A stretch of DNA of 64,000 nucleotides from Parapedobacter tibetensis (GCF_024643205.1 NZ_JAMKQJ010000014.1:1-64000), one strand, 5' to 3'. Positions 15,093 to 24,314 are shown, counted from the first letter of the stretch. Translations and numbers: made by a program. The notes: a model not told the origin generated them from the sequence alone.

Positions 15093-17009
15093 CTATTGTT
15101 TCAAATATTTATCAAAGAACGCCCCCAGTTCTCTGTAGAACATGATGCGGTTTTCTTCATCACGGAAATATCGACCTTCTTCTTCATGCAGAATATAAAT
15201 GATGGGGATTTTCCGTTTCTTGAGTTTCTGAACAAATTGATTCGTCTCATTAATGGTACTCCTACTGTCCTTGCCACCCTGTGCAATAAAAACAGGTATC
15301 TTGATATTGTCGGAATGAAACACCGGTGACATCGCTTTAATTAAATCGGGTTCCGTTTCCGGGTTGCCGATGATTTCATAATACATCTGTAGATAAGGCT
15401 TAAAATAAGGGGGGATTTCCCTAAGGTAAGTAAACAGGTTAGTAAATCCGGAATAGGAAGCCGCGCACTTATACAAATCCGAATTGAAACAAGCACCATG
15501 CAATGCGGAATATCCCCCGAAGCCGGCACCATAGATACCTATACGCGAAGAATCAACAATTCCCTCATCAATCAGCCAGCGTACCCCGTCGGTAATATCG
15601 TCTTGTACCTTTCCTCCCCATTCCTTGAAGCCCGCCGACCAAAATTCCTTGCCATACCCTGTGGATCCCCTATAGTTGACCTGGAACACGGCAAACCCTC
15701 GGTTTGCAAAAAACTGTACTTCTGGGTTGAACCCCCATTTGTTACGGTTAGTCGGACCATTGTGGGGGTATACGATCACAGGTGTTTTTTTGCCTTTCGA
15801 TTTTGGGGGTAAGGTCAAATACCCTTGTATACGGCGGCCATCTCGTGATTCGTAGGTGATGGGTTTCATTTCCGCAAGCATACGATCTTTCAATGCCGGA
15901 TTATTGTCCGCAAGTTTCACGAGCTTATCCTTGGCCATATCATAAAAATACGTGGCCCCAGGATCCTTGTCTGTATAGGTGTAAACAATAAACCGGTTAT
16001 GAGCTGTATCGCGATCCAATAAGTTTATTTCATACCCTTTCAGCTTCTGGCCAATGGCCTTGTACACTTCTTCGGTTTGCTTATTTAGGAAATGGCGTTG
16101 CTTCTTCCAGGTGACATACTTCGCATAGGACATCTCGCCACGATCACTGGAGTACCCATCATGGTCTATATCTACATCGGGGTGGCTGTATATCATCTTA
16201 ACCTCTTTGCCCGTTTCCATGTCGATTTCAACTAAGGCCAACTTATCCCTATTGATGTTTGAAAGCGCAAATACATGGCTCCTGTTTTCGCGTGAAAACC
16301 CCAATGGCATAATCGAGTTTCTGAAACTATTGCTCATGACGGCTCTAAATACCTCTTTTTCACTATTCCGGTACAGCATGGTTTCCTTTACGCTGTCGCT
16401 GGCCAGCGCTAGCCGCAATTTCCCATCCAAATCGGCAAACCACTTTATGATATTTCCCGGATTCTTGGCGACCAATTCCTTCTTACAGGCATTGGTATGG
16501 AGCCGGTATACATCAAAGACCGAGGAATCCCGTTCATTGAGTGATACCAACACACCATTGTTCATCACTTTGGTCGGGTATATCCAGCGCATTTTTACCA
16601 TAGAAGGGGGCATTAGATGCCGCACCGCCAACGAAGCACGATTTACCGCAAACACCTGAAGGCTGTCATGTAACCTGTTTTTGGTAAAGACCAATTCGTT
16701 GTCATCGGCCCAGAAATAGGAATGGATGCCCAAATCGGTTTCCAATGTGATGCGCTGCTCATCGTTTTCCTCATCGGGATGGATCACGTAAATATTCTTT
16801 TTCCCTTCAAATAATCCCAAATAAGCGATATACTCCCCATTGGGTGATATCTGAAAATTGGTTCTTTCTGGCGCGGAAAAGAAATCTTCCACAGGAATAA
16901 TGCGATCCTTATGATTATTGCAGCCCCCAAAGCAGCTTACAATAACCAACACCACTAATAAAAATACACTGTTACGTAATATATTGACCATACCCAAACT
17001 CCCATACAT
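15093..17009 (-). CDS. S9 prolyl-oligopeptidase-like lipoprotein, catalytic residues lost
   Basis: 638 residues in two parts: a beta-propeller (about 40-370; PNGEYIAYLG, FWADDNELVFT) and an alpha/beta-hydrolase domain (about 385-636; GYLTLPPKSKGKKTPVIVY, GFAVFQVNYRGSTGYG). The N-terminus is a lipoprotein signal (VLVIVSC). In active family members the nucleophile sits in G-x-S-x-G-G; here it reads YGAGFGGY, Gly at 496. The catalytic histidine motif EGHGF reads EGRYF, Arg at 613. The acid Asp581 (GGKDSR) is kept, and the spacing 496-581-613 equals that of the family triad. So fold and architecture are intact while two of three catalytic residues are gone: a likely pseudo-enzyme or a decayed protease. 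An ATG at 16991 is an alternative start. Confidence 0.92.
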   Translation of the reverse strand: MYGSLGMVNILRNSVFLLVVLVIVSCFGGCNNHKDRIIPVEDFFSAPERTNFQISPNGEYIAYLGLFEGKKNIYVIHPDEENDEQRITLETDLGIHSYFWADDNELVFTKNRLHDSLQVFAVNRASLAVRHLMPPSMVKMRWIYPTKVMNNGVLVSLNERDSSVFDVYRLHTNACKKELVAKNPGNIIKWFADLDGKLRLALASDSVKETMLYRNSEKEVFRAVMSNSFRNSIMPLGFSRENRSHVFALSNINRDKLALVEIDMETGKEVKMIYSHPDVDIDHDGYSSDRGEMSYAKYVTWKKQRHFLNKQTEEVYKAIGQKLKGYEINLLDRDTAHNRFIVYTYTDKDPGATYFYDMAKDKLVKLADNNPALKDRMLAEMKPITYESRDGRRIQGYLTLPPKSKGKKTPVIVYPHNGPTNRNKWGFNPEVQFFANRGFAVFQVNYRGSTGYGKEFWSAGFKEWGGKVQDDITDGVRWLIDEGIVDSSRIGIYGAGFGGYSALHGACFNSDLYKCAASYSGFTNLFTYLREIPPYFKPYLQMYYEIIGNPETEPDLIKAMSPVFHSDNIKIPVFIAQGGKDSRSTINETNQFVQKLKKRKIPIIYILHEEEGRYFRDEENRIMFYRELGAFFDKYLKQ

Positions 17010-17201
17010 ATCATCAAAGGTGGAAAATTTTACCGTAAAACCACTTTATGCAACCTTAATTTTACACGCTTAAAACACTCCCCAAAATTACAACTTTCTA
17101 TTTTATTTGGATTGTTTATCTTCGCCAAATATTCCATCAAACCATCATGTCTCTTCATGTGCTGATGGAACACCAGTTGAGTTTTGTTTAAAGGCCCTCG
17201 C

Positions 17202-17501
17202 ATGTTTCTATATAATGTAACCATCATTGTCGAAAATGACATCCGGGATGATGTCAGGAAGCGAATCGAAACGCTATTATTCACCCATGAGGGCAAGAAA
17301 CTTCCTGTCGCATTATTGGAAATGCTAGATTCCCCACATGAAGGCACCACGTACTGCGTTCAACTGCGTTCGGAAAACATGGAGGGAATCACGTCTTTTC
17401 AAACCCATCATTTGGCCGCAATCCAGCAATTGGCAACGAAGGAGTACCCTACGAAAATTTTGCTCTTCGATAGCACCATGAAATACATAAAACACGGATA
17501 A
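17202..17501 (+). CDS. DUF4286 family small protein
   Basis: 99 residues beginning MFLYNVTIIVENDIRDDVRKRIET, the usual opening of DUF4286, with GTTYCVQLRSENMEGITSF in the middle. An alpha/beta ferredoxin-like fold is expected. No function is known. I chose ATG 17202 since it gives the family N-terminus; an upstream ATG at 17184 adds six residues. rfbC starts one base after its stop, so the two are co-transcribed. Confidence 0.85.
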   Translation: MFLYNVTIIVENDIRDDVRKRIETLLFTHEGKKLPVALLEMLDSPHEGTTYCVQLRSENMEGITSFQTHHLAAIQQLATKEYPTKILLFDSTMKYIKHG

Positions 17502-17502
17502 C

Positions 17503-18051
17503 ATGAACTTCACTCACCCCCCTATACAAGGCCTCGTCATCATCGAATCACAGGTATGGAAAGATGAGCGTGGCTTTTTCATCGAAACCTATAATACGAA
17601 ACCTTTCGAAGCGCATGGCATTGCACAGGCTTTCGTGCAGGATAATCTCTCCTATTCCCATCGTGGGGTATTGCGTGGCTTGCATGCACAAGCCGGGGAG
17701 AATGCCCAAGGCAAGTTGGTGCGGGTATTGCGTGGCAAGGTATTGGATGTGGTGGTAGATATCCGAAAAAATTCGGAAACCTATGGGCAAAGTTTTTCCA
17801 TTATGCTTGATGAACACAGCGCCAAATCATTATGGATACCGCCAGGTTTTTTGCATGGATTCCTAGCGCTGGAAGACCACACGCTATTTACCTATAAAGT
17901 AACCGGCTTTTACGACAAAAATGGGGAATTAGGTGTACGATGGGATGATCCCGACCTTGGTATTGATTGGCCAATAAGGGAAGACCAGCTTATCATTTCC
18001 GAAAAAGACAGGCAAATGCCGCTGTTGAAAGAAATCGTAAGCCCGTTTTAA
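17503..18051 (+). CDS. rfbC: dTDP-4-dehydrorhamnose 3,5-epimerase
   Basis: Epimerises dTDP-4-keto-6-deoxyglucose at C3 and C5 in dTDP-L-rhamnose synthesis. 182 residues, cupin fold. Visible: VWKDERGFFIETYN, VQDNLSYSHRGVLRGLHAQ (catalytic His in RGLHAQ), GKVLDVVVDIRKNSETYG, LWIPPGFLHGFLALED and YKVTGFYDKNGELGVRWDDP with the active-site Tyr. It stands apart from rfbA, rfbB and rfbD, which are not in the window; the tight link to DUF4286 is unexplained. Confidence 0.95.
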   Translation: MNFTHPPIQGLVIIESQVWKDERGFFIETYNTKPFEAHGIAQAFVQDNLSYSHRGVLRGLHAQAGENAQGKLVRVLRGKVLDVVVDIRKNSETYGQSFSIMLDEHSAKSLWIPPGFLHGFLALEDHTLFTYKVTGFYDKNGELGVRWDDPDLGIDWPIREDQLIISEKDRQMPLLKEIVSPF

Positions 18052-18060
18052 ACGGGTTCG

Positions 18061-18471
18061 TCAGCGCTCCCCATGGAGTTGGTCTTCGTATTTGGGATCG
18101 TATTTTACTTTTGGGGTAAGGTAATGCAGCAAGATAAGCCTGGAATAGCGGAAATTGAATGGCGCAAACAGCAAGATGGCAGCCATCAGCGTACCAAGAT
18201 ACACCCAGGGTGATTCACTTTGGGTGATTTGGTAGGTAAGTAGACCGATAGCAATCACTTGCGCTACAGAAAAGGCATAGCTCACATACATCGCCGCATA
18301 GAAGTAGCCGGGCTCGATTTCGAAGCGGAAGCCACAATGTGGGCATATGTCATTCATACGCTGCTTTTTGAAACTATAGGTTTTCCCCATAAACAACTTG
18401 CCTATCCTACATTTAGGGCATTTGGAATCGATTACCGCTTTGATTTTGGAAGTGCGTGTGGTTGCAGCCAT
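18061..18471 (-). CDS. DUF983 membrane protein
   Basis: 136 residues: two CxxC pairs (CPKC near 18, CPHC near 44) that look like a small zinc ribbon, then two membrane helices (about 60-80 and 88-108) and a basic C-terminus. This is the DUF983 layout; members often sit near respiratory-oxidase genes in Bacteroidota, but no function is shown. Converges with rfbC, with a GC dyad (CCCGTTT / AAACGGG, 18042-18056) at the junction. Confidence 0.88.
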   Translation of the reverse strand: MAATTRTSKIKAVIDSKCPKCRIGKLFMGKTYSFKKQRMNDICPHCGFRFEIEPGYFYAAMYVSYAFSVAQVIAIGLLTYQITQSESPWVYLGTLMAAILLFAPFNFRYSRLILLHYLTPKVKYDPKYEDQLHGER

Positions 18472-18500
18472 GGAAAAAACCGGGATATCCTAAGAAATGT

Positions 18501-18779
18501 CTAATTCAGAACAATGGGGTCATCATCCACATCCACAGTTTTTTTACTGCGGTACTTTTTATACCATAATATCCCCACCCCCAATGCTGCCAAGTACGGA
18601 ATGGCCAACAAAAACAAAATGCCCTTATTCAGTCCTTTTCCTTGACTATTGCCGTTTTCCGTGGCATTTTCTGCCGTCAGGGAACACATGGCACATTGCG
18701 ATTTTGTTGTTTCTGGCATGACAGCCACCAACATAACCGCCATGACCACTATTCCGAAAAACCGCCTCGTCGTATCCAT
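18501..18779 (-). CDS. Small membrane protein with CAMC motif
   Basis: 92 residues: signal-like segment (GIVVMAVMLVAVMPETTKS), then QCAMC, a Gly/Asn-rich linker, and one membrane helix (GILFLLAIPYLAALGVGILWY, about 53-73) with a basic and acidic tail. I recognise the CAMC plus single-helix form as conserved in Bacteroidota but know no function. The two cysteines could bind heme, copper or form a disulfide. A TAAGTTTG -7-like box ends only four bases before the ATG. Confidence 0.8.
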   Translation of the reverse strand: MDTTRRFFGIVVMAVMLVAVMPETTKSQCAMCSLTAENATENGNSQGKGLNKGILFLLAIPYLAALGVGILWYKKYRSKKTVDVDDDPIVLN

Positions 18780-18783
18780 AATG

Positions 18784-18791
18784 CAAACTTA
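18784..18791 (-). promoter_or_regulatory. TAnnTTTG box four bases before the CAMC gene start
   Basis: TAAGTTTG-CATT-ATG on the minus strand. The usual 5-8 base distance from box to start of transcription would place the first base at or inside the ATG, which suggests a leaderless mRNA. No clear -33 element. Confidence 0.35.
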
Positions 18792-18825
18792 CGAAATTTT
18801 ATTTAATGGATTAAGTAAACTGGAT

Positions 18826-19521
18826 TTACTTCCCATTAAACACCTCGAATCGATCCCAAAAACCATCTCTGGGTAATGATGCTTGCAATTCAATAGGTTC
18901 CTTTTTGATGGGATGTATAAACGACAACTTTTTAGCATGTAGACAAATGGATCGCCTTAGACTTCCCCTTGGGTAACCGTATTTATGGTCACCCACAATG
19001 GGACATCCCATTGAAGATAACTGTACCCTAATCTGATGCGTACGTCCGGTAATTGGATAAACCTCCACAAGGTAATAGCCATCCAATGTGCCCAGCACAC
19101 GATAACCCAATTCTGCCCTTACTCGGCCGGGAGCTTCCTCAGCATGGGCTTTGGTGATGTTTTTCATACGATCGCGTGATAGCCAATGGACGAGGTTTCC
19201 TTCAGGTTCTTTGGGTGGTTTCCGCACCACGGCCCAATAGGTTTTTTGGATTTCCCGTTCTTTGAAAAGATGTTGCATCCGCTCCAAGCCTTTACTCGTC
19301 TTGGCAAAGAGTATCAAGCCACTCACAGGACGATCCAGTCGATGTACTACACCTACAAAAGCCCCATTGGGTTTATTATATTTTTGGGTTAAATAGCTGT
19401 TGACCATTTCCTCCAATGGCTCGTCGCCACCTGGATCGGCTTGTACAAGGTATCCCGCCCGTTTATTGACGGCTAGCAAATGGTTATCTTCGTAAATGAC
19501 GTCTTTGTCGGCAATAGGCAT
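18826..19521 (-). CDS. RluA family pseudouridine synthase
   Basis: 231 residues. Isomerises uridine to pseudouridine in rRNA or tRNA; catalytic Asp in GVVHRLDRPVSGLILFAKT (HRLD, about 62). Further family blocks: YLVEVYPITGRTHQIRVQL and GCPIVGDHKYGY. There is no S4 domain, so it belongs to the short group (RluA, TruC or YlyB-like); the target position is not predictable. TATCTTTG at 19547-19554 on the minus strand, 25 bases before the ATG, is a likely -7 element. Confidence 0.93.
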   Translation of the reverse strand: MPIADKDVIYEDNHLLAVNKRAGYLVQADPGGDEPLEEMVNSYLTQKYNKPNGAFVGVVHRLDRPVSGLILFAKTSKGLERMQHLFKEREIQKTYWAVVRKPPKEPEGNLVHWLSRDRMKNITKAHAEEAPGRVRAELGYRVLGTLDGYYLVEVYPITGRTHQIRVQLSSMGCPIVGDHKYGYPRGSLRRSICLHAKKLSFIHPIKKEPIELQASLPRDGFWDRFEVFNGK

Positions 19522-19546
19522 AGTTCAGTATCCTCACATTACGCTG

Positions 19547-19554
19547 CAAAGATA
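19547..19554 (-). promoter_or_regulatory. -7 element of the RluA-type gene
   Basis: TATCTTTG followed by CAG, the same octamer and trailer seen before rpsA and the tRNA-Arg gene. No good -33 TTTG at 19-20 bases. Confidence 0.4.
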
Positions 19555-19652
19555 AAAGGTTTTGGGTAAGTTTTTGAACACTGACAGCATTTTTGGACAC
19601 AGATTACACACAACCATCCGCTGAATCCGTGTCATCTGTACTCTATTTACAA

Positions 19653-21113
19653 TCACCGACCTCCTATTACCATCAAATCTACAAATTCATTAACCGACAA
19701 TACCGACAATTTTTCGATGTCCAACGATGCTTCTAGAATCTGCTTTTGCTGCTTCAGTGGGAAAATCCGAGCTAAATTAGTTTTATATTTTGCTAGCAAT
19801 ACCGGCATGCCTTCCTGCCTACGTCGTTTATGGCCAATGGGGTATTCTACCACCACCTCGTCCAATACCGTACCATCCGTAAATGTCACCGTGAGTGCAT
19901 TGGCGATGGATCGCTTTTCAGGATCATGATAGTCCAATGTAAATTGTGGGTCTTCCATCGTTTCCATCTTTGCGCGTAGGGCATCGATACGGGGATCGGT
20001 CGCTACGTTGTCTTCATAGTCTGCCGCGGTGAGTCTCCCAAAAACCAAGGGTACGGCAATCATATACTGGATGCAATGGTCGCGGTCGGCCGGATTATGC
20101 AATGGGCCCTTTTTGTCGATGATGCGGATAGCCGCTTCATGTGTACGTATTCCAATATGATGGATATCTTCGGTAGTTTTACCCAGCTCCTGGAGCTTAT
20201 GATGCAACGTCACGGCAGCTTCCACGGCCGTTTGCGAATGGAACTCTGCAGGGAAGGAGATTTTGAACAATACATTTTCCATTACATACGAGCCATAGTC
20301 CCGTTGGAATCTGAATGCATTTCCCTTGAAAAGTACATCATAGAAACCCCAAGTTTTGGCAGTAAGCACGGATGGGTAGCCCATCTCCCCGGTTTGGGCA
20401 ATCAACGCCAACCTTACTGCGCGAGAAGTGGCATCTCCGGCAGCCCATGATTTGCGGCTCCCCGTATTGGGTGCATGGCGATAGGTACGGAGGGAATGTC
20501 CATCAACGAAAGCGAGCGAAACCGCATTGATCAATTCCTCACGGGTAAGACCAAGGAGCTTACCTACCACCGCTGTGGAGGCCAGTTTAACCAGCAGTAC
20601 ATGGTCCAGACCAACTTTGTTGAATGAGTTTTCCAATGCCATCACGCCTTGTATTTCATGCGCACGGATCATGGCATCCAATACATCACGCATGGTCAAT
20701 GGTGCTTTGCCATTGGCCACTGCCGTGCGCGACAGCCAATCGGCTGTAGCCAATATACCACCGAGATTATCCGACGGGTGCCCCCATTCCGCGGCCAACC
20801 AGGTGTCATTAAAATCCAGCCAGCGAATCATTGCCCCGATGTTGAATGCGGCGTGTATGGGATCAAGTTGGTAGGGTGTTCCGGGCACTTTGGCTCCCTG
20901 GGGTACGATGGTACCACTCACTATTGGTCCAAGCAACTTGGTACAGGCCGGATAAGTCAAGGCTTCAAATCCGCAACCTAAGGTGTCCAACAAACAATAA
21001 TGGGCTGTTTGGAAGGCCAATTCACTCGTGATTTCATAATTAAGCGTATAATCTACAATATCGATAATAACTTTATCCGTTTCCGGACGTACGTTTGATA
21101 TGGGGGATGACAT
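19653..21113 (-). CDS. prpD: 2-methylcitrate dehydratase
   Basis: Dehydrates 2-methylcitrate to 2-methyl-cis-aconitate in the methylcitrate cycle. 486 residues of the MmgE/PrpD family: DTLGCGFEAL, HAAFNIGAMIRWLDFNDTWLA, EWGHPSDNLGGILA, RKSWAAGDATSRAVRLA, ISFPAEFHSQTAVEAA, and PADRDHCIQYMIAVPLV. Third gene of prpB-prpC-prpD on the minus strand. No acnD or prpF is present, so the later hydration would need a separate aconitase. Confidence 0.95.
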   Translation of the reverse strand: MSSPISNVRPETDKVIIDIVDYTLNYEITSELAFQTAHYCLLDTLGCGFEALTYPACTKLLGPIVSGTIVPQGAKVPGTPYQLDPIHAAFNIGAMIRWLDFNDTWLAAEWGHPSDNLGGILATADWLSRTAVANGKAPLTMRDVLDAMIRAHEIQGVMALENSFNKVGLDHVLLVKLASTAVVGKLLGLTREELINAVSLAFVDGHSLRTYRHAPNTGSRKSWAAGDATSRAVRLALIAQTGEMGYPSVLTAKTWGFYDVLFKGNAFRFQRDYGSYVMENVLFKISFPAEFHSQTAVEAAVTLHHKLQELGKTTEDIHHIGIRTHEAAIRIIDKKGPLHNPADRDHCIQYMIAVPLVFGRLTAADYEDNVATDPRIDALRAKMETMEDPQFTLDYHDPEKRSIANALTVTFTDGTVLDEVVVEYPIGHKRRRQEGMPVLLAKYKTNLARIFPLKQQKQILEASLDIEKLSVLSVNEFVDLMVIGGR

Positions 21114-21168
21114 GGATAACTGTTAATGATTAATTGTTTAATGGTTAATTGATAATGACTTATTTAGC
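21114..21168. repeat. AT-rich TTAAT repeats between prpC and prpD
   Basis: Short spacer made of GTTAATGATTAATTG and TTAATGGTTAATTG units. It is low complexity and separates prpC from prpD without a promoter-like box. Confidence 0.35.
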
Positions 21169-22326
21169 TTATTGCCTATTGTCAATCGGCACAAACTTCC
21201 GATGCTCAGGGCCGGTATAATTGGCACTGGGGCGGATGATCTTACCATCTTGCCGTTGCTCGATGACATGGGCGCTCCAGCCGGTGACGCGTGCGACCAC
21301 GAAAAGCGGTGTGAAAAAAGCGGTAGGCACACCCATCAGGTGATACGAAACCGCCGAAAACCAATCTAAATTGGGAAACATCTTTTTCTCTTCCCATAAC
21401 AAGGTTTCCAACCGTTCGGCAATGTTGAACAAGTCCATATCACCGGCTTCTTCCGAAAGCCCCCGAGCTACCTTTTTGATTACGGCATTCCTTGGATCGG
21501 AGATGGTGTAAACCGGGTGACCGAATCCGATGATGACTTCCTTGCGCTCCAACCGCTGCTTGATATCGGCGGCGGCCTCATCGGCACTAACATAGCGGCT
21601 TTGAATCTCGTAGGCCACCTCATTGGCTCCGCCATGCTTAGGCCCCCGCAACGCTCCAATACTCCCTGTGATGCACGAATACATATCGGAACCCGTGCCG
21701 GCGATTACCCGACCGGTAAATGTGGAAGCATTGAATTCATGCTCGGCATACAGGTTGAGCGATATTTCCATGGCCCTAATCCACGATGCGGAAGGCGCCT
21801 TGCCATGCAACAGATGTAGAAAATGTGCACCAATGGATTCATCATCGGTCTCCACGTTTATGCGTTTACCATGATGTGCATAATGGTACCAATATAATAA
21901 GGCAGAACTATAGGATGCCAACAGTTTATCGGCAATATCCCGTGCTCCCACTGGATTATGGTTTTCTTTCTCCGGATAAATGGTGCCTAATACCGACGTA
22001 TACGTGCGCAGCACATCCATGGGGTGTGCCGCCGCACGGATTTGCTCCAATACCTTTTTCGCAATCTGGGGCAATCCCCGCAATGTTTTTAGCTTATTTT
22101 GGTAAGCCTTTAATTGCGCCCTATTGGGTAACTTGTCATGTATAAGCAAATGGGCAACCTCCTCGAATGAGGCACCTTCAGCCAAATCAAGTATATCATA
22201 TCCCCTATAGTGAAGGTCATTGCCGCTTTTGCCTACCGTACACAATGCGGTATTGCCAGCTACTACACCAGAAAGTGCAACGGATTTCTTCGGTTTAAAA
22301 CTTGTTTCTTGATTATTCGTACTCAT
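21169..22326 (-). CDS. prpC: 2-methylcitrate synthase
   Basis: Condenses propionyl-CoA with oxaloacetate to 2-methylcitrate. 385 residues, the short bacterial citrate synthase type. Catalytic motifs: His in the GPKHGGANE block, His in GFGHPVYTISDPRN and Asp in WFSAVSYHLMGVPTAFFTPLFVVARVTGW region; RPSANYTGP closes the CoA site. The operon with prpB and prpD and the GKSGNDLHYRGYDILDLAE start favour 2-methylcitrate rather than citrate synthase. Confidence 0.94.
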   Translation of the reverse strand: MSTNNQETSFKPKKSVALSGVVAGNTALCTVGKSGNDLHYRGYDILDLAEGASFEEVAHLLIHDKLPNRAQLKAYQNKLKTLRGLPQIAKKVLEQIRAAAHPMDVLRTYTSVLGTIYPEKENHNPVGARDIADKLLASYSSALLYWYHYAHHGKRINVETDDESIGAHFLHLLHGKAPSASWIRAMEISLNLYAEHEFNASTFTGRVIAGTGSDMYSCITGSIGALRGPKHGGANEVAYEIQSRYVSADEAAADIKQRLERKEVIIGFGHPVYTISDPRNAVIKKVARGLSEEAGDMDLFNIAERLETLLWEEKKMFPNLDWFSAVSYHLMGVPTAFFTPLFVVARVTGWSAHVIEQRQDGKIIRPSANYTGPEHRKFVPIDNRQ

Positions 22327-22394
22327 AATTTATGCGTTTGCTGTTTTGCTACTCGCCCCCTTCGGACGTGGGGTTTCCAACTTCAGATTTCAGC

Positions 22395-23279
22395 CTATTT
22401 TCCATACAATTCATCCAGCTTCTGCTCAAAGCCATGATAGTCGATACTCTCATACAGCTCGGCTCGGGTTTGCATGGTATCCAATATGTGTTGTTGTGTG
22501 CCGTCGCGACGGATATGCTCGTAGGTGTTCAAGGCAGCCTTATTGGCTGCGCGGAACGCGGATAATGGGTATAACACCAAGGCGACATTCGCTTCCGCCA
22601 GTTCCTCAACCGACCAGAGCGGTGTCATCCCGAATTCCGTAATATTTGCCAATACCGGAAGGCCAGTTGTATCCACAAAAGCCTTGTATTGAGCCAGATC
22701 AGTCACCGCTTCGGCAAAGATAAAATCTGCACCGGCCTCGGCGTAGGCTGCTGCCCGTTCTAAGGTTGCGCCAAGCCCTTCATTGGCCAGTGCGTCGGTG
22801 CGGGCGCCAATGGCAAACTGTTCGTCCGTACGCGCATCCACGGCTGCTTTAAGCCTGTCTACCATCTCCTGCTTGCTCACCAATTCTTTGTTTGGCCGAT
22901 GTCCACATCGCTTTGCCCCTACCTGATCCTCCATATGAAGCGCCGCGGCTCCGGCTCGGATCAACTCCTTTACCGTTCGCGCCACATTGAATGCCGAAGG
23001 ACCGAATCCAGTATCCACATCCACCAAAAGTGGCGTATCACATACATTCGTAATGCGCTCCACATCGACCAGTACATCATGCAACATGGATATGCCCAAA
23101 TCAGGCACACCCAGCGAACCCGCAGCAACACCACCACCCGAAAGGTATATGGCCTTGAAACCAGCCCGTGTTGCCAATAATGCATGGTTCGCATTGATTG
23201 CACCAACGATTTGCAAGGGTTTTTCGGCTTTCATGGCGGTATGCCAGCGCCCTCCGGCGGATAATTGATACCTGTTCAT
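22395..23279 (-). CDS. prpB: 2-methylisocitrate lyase
   Basis: Cleaves 2-methylisocitrate to pyruvate and succinate. 294 residues, PEP mutase/isocitrate lyase superfamily. Visible: GFKAIYLSGGGVAAGSLGVPDLG, VDVDTGFGPSAFNVARTVKE (metal Asp), AALHMEDQVGAKRCGHRPNKELV (KRCGH catalytic loop), FAIGARTDALANEG, ADFIFAEAV, NITEFGMTPLW. First gene of the prp operon; a TTG, 20 bases, TATATTTA promoter-like pair lies in the 84 bases upstream. No regulator gene is adjacent. Confidence 0.96.
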   Translation of the reverse strand: MNRYQLSAGGRWHTAMKAEKPLQIVGAINANHALLATRAGFKAIYLSGGGVAAGSLGVPDLGISMLHDVLVDVERITNVCDTPLLVDVDTGFGPSAFNVARTVKELIRAGAAALHMEDQVGAKRCGHRPNKELVSKQEMVDRLKAAVDARTDEQFAIGARTDALANEGLGATLERAAAYAEAGADFIFAEAVTDLAQYKAFVDTTGLPVLANITEFGMTPLWSVEELAEANVALVLYPLSAFRAANKAALNTYEHIRRDGTQQHILDTMQTRAELYESIDYHGFEQKLDELYGK

Positions 23280-23363
23280 TCTTATTTACTTTTGTGAATT
23301 TCGTAAATATACAGGATATGATTGAAGTGGACAAGTTGGCCCGGGTTCGATCAGGGCAAACAA

Positions 23364-24188
23364 TCAGGCCTTGATGAATAAGGATGGGACCATGGGATAA
23401 TTAGCTATTGCTTTGGTCAGGCTAGCGACAAAAGTCTTCTCGAAAAAGGACTTATGTGGCCTGGCGAACACTAATAAATCCAAGTTTTCAGATTTAGCTG
23501 CCTGACTTACGGCATTCATATCTACTTTCTCCACAGGAAGCGCTTTGAAAGAAATATCCCAATCGGGAAACGCTTCATGAACTTTACGTTCCCAGCGTTC
23601 CAGCTCTTTCGTCGGTGCTTTTTCTCCGTCTTTATAGAAATGAAGCATGGTTAGATATGGACTTAAGGTAACTGCCTGTTGGAAAGTCAACAAAGCATCC
23701 AATTCGACGTCATTATAATCCGTAAAAAAGCCTACCCGTTCAAATGAAAAATCTGGCGTATCGATGGGGACTACCAAAATCGGCACTGGCGATTTTTTGA
23801 TTACTTCATAGGTGGTACTACCCAAAATGCTTTCCGTGATATTGGAAACACCTTTAGTGCCCATTACCACCAACGAAATGTCTCCTTTTTTTAGTTCAGT
23901 GGTGACCACATCAATCATGAAGCCCTTAAGACATTCGCCCACTAAGTCTACATTTGGAAACTGCGTCTTGAGTATCTTCAACAAATCTGCCATCGCTTTG
24001 GTCGATTCGGTCTCGGCCCATTTAATTTGTTTGGTACTGGAACCTTCTTCTCCAAACCCCGAATAAAGTGCTATATATACATGCAACAATCGTACTTGTT
24101 GTTTGGTTGTAGCGGCCAGTGAACAAGCATATTCCGCGGCTATAAACGCATTTTCAGAAAAATCAGTAGGGACTAAAATGGTCTTCAT
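23364..24188 (-). CDS. Universal stress protein, tandem UspA domains
   Basis: 274 residues: two Usp domains (about 1-145 and 150-274). The first starts MKTILVPTDFSENAFIAAEYA and holds VVMGTKGVSNITESILGSTTYEVI, the G-x2-G-x9-G-(S/T) ATP-binding type; the second is more divergent (DLLVFARPHKSFFEKTFVASLTKAI). ATG 24188 gives the family start; an upstream ATG at 24212 would add eight residues. TAACTTTG (24230-24237, minus strand) is a likely -7 box. Role in stress adaptation is inferred from the family only. Confidence 0.93.
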   Translation of the reverse strand: MKTILVPTDFSENAFIAAEYACSLAATTKQQVRLLHVYIALYSGFGEEGSSTKQIKWAETESTKAMADLLKILKTQFPNVDLVGECLKGFMIDVVTTELKKGDISLVVMGTKGVSNITESILGSTTYEVIKKSPVPILVVPIDTPDFSFERVGFFTDYNDVELDALLTFQQAVTLSPYLTMLHFYKDGEKAPTKELERWERKVHEAFPDWDISFKALPVEKVDMNAVSQAAKSENLDLLVFARPHKSFFEKTFVASLTKAIANYPMVPSLFIKA

Positions 24189-24314
24189 AGTATTGATTAT
24201 CACAGTTAACAAACGCTTTACTTGAGAAACAAAGTTAACTCAAATTATTAAGTATTTAATGACAGCCGTCACGCTAAATGGTAATATACATGAGAACCTG
24301 TTTAATAATTCAGG

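Noticed and set aside
17030..17350. Minus-strand frame over the DUF4286 start
   Set aside because: Overlaps a recognised family member and has no typical features.
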